DNA from: Parietaria judaica
Taxonomy: Eukaryota > Streptophyta > Magnoliopsida > Rosales > Urticaceae
DNA: 64,000 nucleotides
Reading direction: 5' to 3'
Assembly (NCBI GenBank): GCA_954871525.1
Contig: OX940872.1
Span: 15,027,180 to 15,091,179, forward strand
Below are positions 56,878 to 64,000 of the stretch, in pieces (position 1 is the stretch's first letter; each line of letters opens with the position of its first letter). Below the pieces are notes generated by a model, which was not told where the DNA came from, made no database searches, and saw only the letters and a program-made list of their open reading frames with translations. Position numbers and translations under genes: made by a program.

Positions 56878-58786
56878 ATGGCAGGTTCATGACCTCGGAA
56901 AGCATCTGATCCTATTGGAGGAACCCCAACAAGTAAGCCAAGGGTTGACCCGGCTCCCCCGCCACAAGACCCCGCTGTCAAGGTAGTGATGGAAACCATC
57001 CTGAAGAAAATCGAAAGGGGGAACGAGACAAGCTAGGATTTTCAGAAAGAATTGGAAGACCTTAGCTCGAACCAATCCCGGATCGAAGGGATCCTCACGG
57101 AAGTGATGAGATCAATCTGATCGCAACTCTCCACCGCACCTCGAAGAAACATAGTGTAAGGGAGAACGCTTGATTTCTCTGAATCACAAGATCTCCCAGA
57201 TCAAACAAGGTGAGAAACACCGCATCCGCCAACACGGGTGACACTACCCCGCTAAGAAACCGTGATGGACCCAACGTCAGACATGCATCCCGAGGAACCG
57301 ACCCGGGGGAAAAACCCAACCGTGGTCCGATCCCTCTCGCGAACGAGGATGAGATCGCCAAAAAAGATCCAAATTTCTATACCCCGGTCAGGCCCAATGC
57401 AATCCCCGTCGCAACAAACATGATGCCGCCTCCGCCGCTATCGAGACTGAGGTATATTCGAATTGGGGAAAGCTCCAAAAACCCCATCGCGGTGGACCAG
57501 GCTGAATCGACCCCGGTAAACCTAGAAAATGCCGACGACATAAACTTCCGCACTCATCCTGATCAATCATACCAGTTATAGCTAAGGGAACTGAAGGACA
57601 CTGTAAAGGAAGTTCGTACTGAGGTGAAAGCCGTGAACTCAAAGGTTCACAAAGCCACTTCGGCAGCGCCCGAGATCGATCGCCTTGTCAGGGAATCGAT
57701 GTGAACACCATTTACGCCACTGATCACCGACGTGATAATCAGAGACATGGGCAGAATGAACATCCCTCGATACGACAGGAACGCGGACCCAAGAGCGCAC
57801 CTCCGTGCTTTTCACATTGCTATGTCCAGAGCCAATCTCGGACCGGCTCAGCGAGACGCTGGACAATGCCAGATATTCGCCGAGAACCTCACTGGAACTT
57901 CCTTAGATTGGTTTTCCAAGCTGCAACGCATTCCATCAGCTTGTTCGACCACTTAACGGCGACCTTACTCAAACACTTCTTGATGTTCATGGAGGCATAA
58001 ACGACGGTGGCATAGCTATACGCACTGCAACAAACCAAGGACGAGTCACTTTGTAGTTTCATCTCCATATTCAAAGACATATTGTCCAACTTAATCGGGA
58101 TAAGCGACGAGACAACAATCGCCGCACTTACCGCTGGACTATGGTACAAGTCCAAGTTCCGACAAGATATATGTATAAATCGCTACACGTCGATCAAAGA
58201 AGTCGTGCATCGCGGAAGCAATTAGATCATCGTATAAGAAGAACGAGCTGCCCTGGCAGCCAACTTCGACCCCACACCCGTGATCCTGAAGCAACATTTC
58301 CAGCCAAGGCCTTCTCGGGACCACAACCAACAAAGAGGAAACGACAGCTCGCGAGGTGGTCAAAACGGTAGCAACACCAAACGAGGCACGAACCCTCCAG
58401 CAAAACGACCCGTGGCCAAAGGATCCATAAGCTTATTGAAAATTCCATAAGGTCTACGGTCACGCCGCCATCGCATGAAGAAAGCTGCAGATGGCGCTGG
58501 CCCAGCGCTTTGAACGGGGTGAATTGAAGGACCTCAACGTCGAATCTCACAACCCAAAGCTTTTGGAAAACGGAGCAACGAGGAGCGATCCCGCGGCTTC
58601 CAAGAAATGGAAACACCAGAAGCGAAGAGACCAATCTCCTCGCGGCAAAACCTCAAGCCCACCTTCGGAAAATAATGAGAAGTAGATAAACGAGGTCGAA
58701 TGCTCTAACTAGCAAATGGGGCCACAGGTCATCGACGTTATAATGGGAGGATTGCAGTACTTCAAGCCGACTGTTAAGTTGATCAA
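56878..58786 (+). pseudogene. G3 gag remnant
   Basis: The ATG at 56878 (MAGS, then a stop, PRKASDP) leads into an N-terminal segment similar to that of G2 (PAVKVVMETILKKIE). Core gag pieces follow: FVKEVRTEVKAVNSKVH-like sequence near 57605-57650, MNIPRYDRNADPRAHLRAF near 57755-57810, and YKSKFRQDICIN-like sequence near 58145. The zinc-knuckle region near 58440-58490 has stops in place of two cysteine codons. The last frame (58491-58685) ends QRFERGELKDLNVES and a basic tail. Gag reads up to the target duplication of L4 and resumes at 61558. Confidence 0.8.
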
Positions 58787-58791
58787 GGCAC

Positions 58792-61552
58792 TGTTAGGGA
58801 TGTTCCCTTAAATCAGAAGTATTCACCCCTTGTATAAGCACTTTTTCATTTCCGGAGGAATAAAGTAAAGTCTTATTAGCTAAAATCTTATCATAGTACT
58901 AAAGATTAAATGAATGTATCCATAGCTCATCAATGTTGCAATTCTATTTTATCATCACACAAGAGTCAATGTGAGAAAGGATTAGTAAATACAATAAATG
59001 AACTAAAAGATAGTCTGTGGTTTATTAACAAGGTGGGAGCCTCTTAATTGTGAACCATTAGTGTGACTCAAATATAGTAATCCGATCCGGATTGCAATAT
59101 TGGTGTAATACTGATTGAGTGCACTAAGTCTGAAGCGCCTTCACACTAGACTGGACCTGACTTATTCATGAAAGTTACTTCCGTCCCTGATAAATTTAGA
59201 ATCAAGTCGCAAAATATGATCAAATGGTAATTAATCTATAGAAATTGTAACAAAAGCCCATTTTGTGTAAAAGGTTTAAGAAAAATGCCCATATGTGAGA
59301 GTAAAAAATACACACGGTGGGCATTTTTCTTACACCTTTGACACAAAATGGGATTTTTTTAAAATAACCCATTAATCTAAATCCTGTGGTGATCTTGAAC
59401 CCCGACTGTTGGCTTGATTGTTCTTTGATTTGCAAGTTAAAGAACAAAAATATACCATTGTTCCCAAAGCCGCAATATTGGGAACATGATAGTCGACAAG
59501 GAAGGGTAGCTCGATCACAGATATGGATATCACATAGCTTTTGCAAAAGTTAAGATGATTCCTAATGGTTGGTCGTGAGAAGAAAACGGAACTCATGGCC
59601 AGCTTACGCTTCATACCGTAAGTGAGTTGTTTATAATACCACCGACTGGATTAAAGAAGAAAAAGCACGAACGGGCAAAACGGTAAATCACCTGCTCGAG
59701 TGTGAATCATCAAGTGAAAGATTGACTAACCTGATTTTGATTATATCACTGCACACCTTTAATATAAAGGAATATATTATCCGCATCACTAAAGAGTAAA
59801 ACTTCGGGTTTATAGTGGAGTAACATCGGAGTTAACAGACTTATCCCTTAAAGCTTAAGTGATGTGGGTCCATGGTCCCCAGGATAGCTCCGTAAAGGAC
59901 GAATCACACAATTAGGATATTTGTTACTCTACTTTATGATAGAACTAATTGAAACTGAAGCTTGTGTCAAGTTTTGGAACGTTTCAATATGTTGCGGCAA
60001 AAGTACCTAAACTTTACCCGAAAATAGCTGATCTGTAAAAGTCAAAACTGGAATAAATTGTCAACATCAATGTTGTATGAAATTTTTTAAGAGTTTTTTC
60101 TTCTACGATTTTATGTGTAATACCTACAAAGAAAAATTTATGAATTATACATCATGACATAACGTTATGTTAATTCATGAAAATTACTTAGAGATAAAAT
60201 TAATGGGCTAGGTATATAAAATTTAATCTTAGGTAATTATGAGAGGGGGAATTTGACCAACCTTGATGGTTAAGCACACTAGGTATTTTCCTTATCATGT
60301 TTTATTAAGTAATTAATTAATTAATCAATTATCATGGAAACATATTAGGTAATATTTGAATCGTGGAAAAATATCAAAGCTTGATTACAAAGCAAGGTGG
60401 AAATTTTTCAAGCATGGTATATTCAAATATTAATGTGTTTTGGTAATTAGGAATATTGATTGATTACATATAAATATGGTAATAACCTTAATGATTTAAT
60501 TAAAGAATCATGTCATAATAATTTAAATTGTGCATGAATCATGAAACTTGATTATCAAGTCTTAATCATAAGATTCATATTACATGAGAATTTAATATTA
60601 ATTGATTCATGATAATATTTGATTGATAGGTTAATTAAAAATAAGGAAAGGATTGGTAAATCATGTATCATCTTAATCGATTTAATTTGAATTAATTTTT
60701 GGTTAAAAAATAATAAAGAATTCGACATATCCTAATCATGGAAGGAGATGGAATTCCTTGGTACTTATTTTAATAGAAGAAAATATATTCCATTGATTAA
60801 ATAATGAAGAAATCGATTTATACTTATCATGGTAAGTATTTGATTTTCTTGGTATTTATTTTAATCACATAAAATGAAATCTTAGGTATTTTAATCATCA
60901 AATTTCAATTTCTACCTATCATGGAAGGTTGGAAAAAGTCTTTGATCGATTTGTGAACAATACTAATTAAGACTAATCGATTTACCTATTCATGAAAATT
61001 TGTGTGTATCGTTTTTCCTATAAATACCTAGCTAGTTTCACATTTCCAATATCACTCTCACATCACAAAATTTGTACTCCCTCTCATGGTGAAGCTCTCG
61101 AAAAATTCTCTCCCTCTCTAGAAAGTTTGGTTTAGAGAAATTCTCTTCCCTAAAGCTTAGAAATCGCATAAGCTAGCATGCAACGAAGTTCTGTCAACGA
61201 AGCCCACGCTTTGGGTACGACGAGTTCAGGAGAATATCCCAGAAGACTGTGGGAGTTTCCTTTTGCGTGAAGAAGTCTCAAGAGCGGCGGAAGCCCTGCT
61301 CAAATTCCAAAGGCGCAATCTCAAGTGCGGCGGAAGCTCTGCCGATATTGAGAAAGCGCAGTGGAAGTCATCATCGCCAATGAGATACGGCCCATGACTA
61401 GAATTAATAATCATGTGTTCATAAAATTGCTACTTATTTATCTGATCGGATCTCCGGTATCCAGGTGCTTGATCATAGTAAGGAAAGTAACATCGGAAAG
61501 TGTAAATGGGCCTTTCCTGAGTATGACGGAGGGGACGATAATATTCCCAACA
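58792..61552 (+). mobile_element. Solo LTR of the long-LTR copia family (copy L4)
   Basis: The 2761-bp block starts TGTTAGGGATG and ends ATTCCCAACA, between perfect 5-bp duplications GGCAC (58787-58791 and 61553-61557). It is related to L1-L3 in the opposite (+) orientation and is more diverged. It has a TATA box CCTATAAATACC at about 61017-61028 and the conserved hairpin (CGAAGC-CCAC-GCTTTG, one mismatch) at 61198-61213. Its position inside G3 makes it younger than G3. Confidence 0.92.
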
Positions 61553-61557
61553 GGCAC

Positions 61558-64000
61558 ATTAGAGAAATGTCCACCCCGATATAGCTCGTCAGCCGAGCTA
61601 AGGTCCCAAAGCCCTAATCACTTTCAAGGAAAGCGATGCGATACAACTCGCCGGGCCACATGACGACGCTTTGGTAGTGTCCTTAAGCGTCAACGAATGG
61701 GTCACAAAAAGGATACTTGTTGATAATGGAAGTTCAGCTGACGTCATTTTTCTATCGACACCATGTCAAATGAAAGTACGACCTGAAGAAATCAAAAGGA
61801 AATCAATTCCCCTGAATGGATTCAGCGGCCACTCCATCAACACCGTCGGAGAGATAAAACTCCCCATGCTAGCTAGAGGGATAGACCTCTCCACCAAATT
61901 CTTGGTCATCGATTATCCATCACCCTACAACGTCATACTAGGGAGACCGTGGAAACACGCGATGAAGGTGGTACAGTGCACCTACCACCAAATTCTACAG
62001 TTCCCATCTAAAGAGGGGATTAAGGAAATTAAGGGCAATCAGGCCATGTCGGGAAGATGCTACGTGTCAAGTTTCCTTATCGCATAGGAGAGCATGGAAC
62101 ACAGCGCACAACAATCAACGCAATCTGAGGTGAATGAAGTCCGAACCACCTCGGAAGACGAATCAACAACGCTCGAAATGGTCAAAAAGATACCCATCGA
62201 TGAAGGGAACCCAGAATACACAGTCGGAATAGGAGCCGAGCTCAAAGGCAAACTGCGCAAAGAACTCATCAAATTTCTCAAAAGGAACAACGAGTGCTTC
62301 GCATGGTCGCACGAAGACTTGCCGGGGATCGACCTCCAAATCATATCTCATGAACTAAACGTGGACCCAAGCTTCTGACCTGTAAAACAAAAGCAGAGGA
62401 AACTAGCCCCCAAACGGGCCCAAGCACTAAACGACGAAGTTCAAAGACTCCTCCACGGGGGATCAATCCGCGAGGTCAAAAACCCAGATTTGCTAGCCAA
62501 CAACGTCGTAGTCAAGAAGAAGAGTGGGAAATGGAGGGTATGCATCAACTTTAAGGACTTGAACAAGGCTTGTCCAAAAGATAGCTTTCCACTCCCCTAC
62601 ATCGATAGGCTCGTCGACGCAACATGCGACCACGAGCTACTCCCCTTCATGGATGCCTTCTCGGGGTATACTCAGATACTGATGCACCCCGACGACCAAG
62701 AAAAAACGGCCTTCACAATAGATCGAGGTATCTACTACCACAAAGTGATGTCATTCGATCTAAAGAACGCCGGGGCAACTTACGAAAGGCTGGTAAATAG
62801 AATGTTCTCGGAACACCTCGGAAAAATGATGAATTTCTATATAGACGACATGCTGGTGAAGTCTAAACATTCAAGAGATCATATCTCACACCTCGCACAA
62901 TGTTTTGAGGTACTCAAAAAGTACCAAATGAAACTCAAACCTTCGAAATATTCGCTCGGAGTATCCTCCGGTAAATTCCTAGGCTACCTAGTAACCCAAC
63001 GAGGGATCGAGGAAAATCCGGAGAAAATCAGAGCTCTGATAAACATGCCATCACCTCCTAACATAAGGGAAGTCCAACGACTCAGCGAGAGAATAGCCGC
63101 CTTAAATCGATTCATAACGAGATCAACCGACAAATGCCTTCCCTTTTACAAAATGTTAAAAGGGAACAAGAAATTCGAGTGGACACCCGAATGTGAGCAA
63201 GCATTCTAAGTTCACACGATCGTGGTAACGTCAACAAGAAAACTCAGACCTTACTTCCAAGTTCACACGATCGTGGTAATGACCCTACATCCATTAAGGA
63301 CCATACTTCACAGTCCAAATCAATCCGGAAGGATAACGAAATGGCCCGTCGAGCTAAGTGAGTTCAACATGGAATACAAGGTACGGACATGTGCTAAATC
63401 ACAAGTCCTCGCCGATTTCCTAGTGGAACTGCCCACGAACCAGTCCAAAGGAGGAGAATTGGACGAAGTATGGACCCTAAAAGTGGACGGGTTATCAAAC
63501 CAAAGAGGTTCAAGAGTAGGAATCCACCTCGTTTCACCAAGTTGTGAGGTGATCGAACAATCACTCCGCTTAAAGTTTAAGGCCTCAAATAACGAGGCTG
63601 AGTATGAGGCGCTTATAGCCAGTTTAAAACTAGCTAGAGTTGTTGGAGCATCAAGAGTAAAGGCCCACTCCGATTCAAAATTGGTAACAAGCCAAATAAC
63701 CGTGGAATACAATGCGAAGGACCCAAGAATGAACGCCTACTTAAAGATCATACAAAGGCTAATAAGTTCATTCAACGAAGTCGAAGTCATCCAAATCTCG
63801 CGAAGAAAAAACGCTCAGGCCGACGCAATGGCAGGGCTAGCATCCACCTCAGACCCCGAGGTGAAAAGAATAATTCTGGGAGAATCCATAGACGCACTAA
63901 GCATCGATCTAAGCGTAAACGTGATCGAACTTCTGGACGACGACGGGAGAACTCGATTGATTAAATACATTTGAAATGGAAAAGCAGCTCAAGACCGGCA
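61558..64000 (+). pseudogene. G3 protease, reverse transcriptase and RNase H (partial)
   Basis: The protease is in the frame 61671-62087: ILVDNGSSADVIFL (catalytic D in a DNGSS variant), GFSGHSINTVGEIKL and ILGRPWKHAMK. RT starts in 62094-62378, has a stop (TGA 62376-62378), then continues 62490-63209 with VVVKKKSGKWRVCINFK, ACPKDSFPLPYIDRL and the active site FYIDDMLVKSKH. The frame stops at 63207 right after CEQAF. Most of the first RNase H is deleted there, with a 21-bp repeat at 63208 and 63259. The second, archaeal-type RNase H reads to 63974 (LKVDGLSNQRGSRVGIHL, NNEAEYEALIASLKLAR, AHSDSKLV). Integrase is beyond the window. Confidence 0.9.

Larger units (their letters stand above)
56179..64000 (+). 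mobile_element. Second Tat-lineage gypsy element (G3), runs off the window
   Basis: The 5' LTR (56179-56800) starts TGATGTGGGACTTCG, a relative of the G2 LTR start, has CTATAAATAG near 56572 and ends near CATCATAACA. ATTGGCACCGTGTGTAGGAA follows. The LTR abuts the broken integrase of G2, so G3 probably inserted there. Gag, protease, RT and the second RNase H are present; integrase and the 3' LTR lie past 64000. A 2761-bp solo copia LTR (L4) interrupts it at 58792-61552. Coding frames are longer than in G2, suggesting a younger element, but stops are present. Confidence 0.88.

Noticed and set aside
1..64000. tRNA or rRNA genes and organellar DNA insertions
   Set aside because: No cloverleaf-consistent box A/box B pairs, rRNA or plastid/mitochondrial coding stretches were recognised by eye; a tRNAscan-SE run and an organelle BLAST would settle this.

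Overview
This is nuclear DNA from a flowering plant, most likely a eudicot. Three plant-type genes with GT-AG introns sit in a dense, nested bed of plant transposable elements, and nothing looks bacterial, organellar or viral. I can support three genes that look functional or nearly so: a 2-oxoglutarate/Fe(II) dioxygenase of the ACC-oxidase-homolog type (9977-11511, +), a RABA4-type small GTPase (17627-19274, -), and a SpoU/TrmL-type RNA 2'-O-methyltransferase (29476-32399, -) whose first exon carries an apparent frameshift. Three further host-gene pieces are broken or captured: the C-terminus of a berberine-bridge-enzyme-like oxidase (11900-12162), the N-terminal exon of a KNL1/SPC105-like kinetochore protein inside a MULE (about 27400-27960), and the N-terminal part of a GR1/COM1-like coiled-coil repair protein (48622-49764).

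Layout. 1-9600: a degraded Ty1/copia 5' half, a ~50-bp minisatellite split by a 2672-bp solo LTR with a 5-bp target-site duplication (TSD), then a repeat (R1) that recurs in the RABA4 intron. 9700-12200: the dioxygenase gene and the oxidase fragment. 13000-16640: a MULE-like repeat, a truncated second copy of the long LTR, and the 3' end of a different copia element. 16640-19480: the RABA4 gene. 19694-23532: a hAT element (8-bp TSD) with a solo Tat/gypsy LTR inside it. 23653-28743: a second hAT element (8-bp TSD) holding a complete MULE (9-bp TSD) with the kinetochore fragment. 28744-32460: the methyltransferase gene, with a 274-bp hAT MITE in its first intron.

32946-39557: a copia 3' LTR split by a 2044-bp Helitron, then copia pol and a Transposase_28-like fragment. 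42439-47872: a complete but dead Ty3/gypsy chromovirus with both LTRs. 48622-49764: the GR1-like pseudogene. 50592 to the window end: a Tat-lineage gypsy element whose integrase is cut by a second Tat-lineage element, whose gag-protease junction is in turn cut by a fourth copy of the long copia LTR.

The genes do not form an operon or an obvious pathway. The main story is insertion history. Seven insertions can be bounded to the base by TSDs (some with one mismatch), and the Helitron by comparison with three empty paralogous sites. Several elements also carry short internal duplications, some at the edges of deletions, which look like DNA-repair scars. I found no wholly novel system that I can defend. 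The strongest items are the nested hAT/MULE/kinetochore fragment, the precisely bounded Helitron, and the templated-insertion-like scars.
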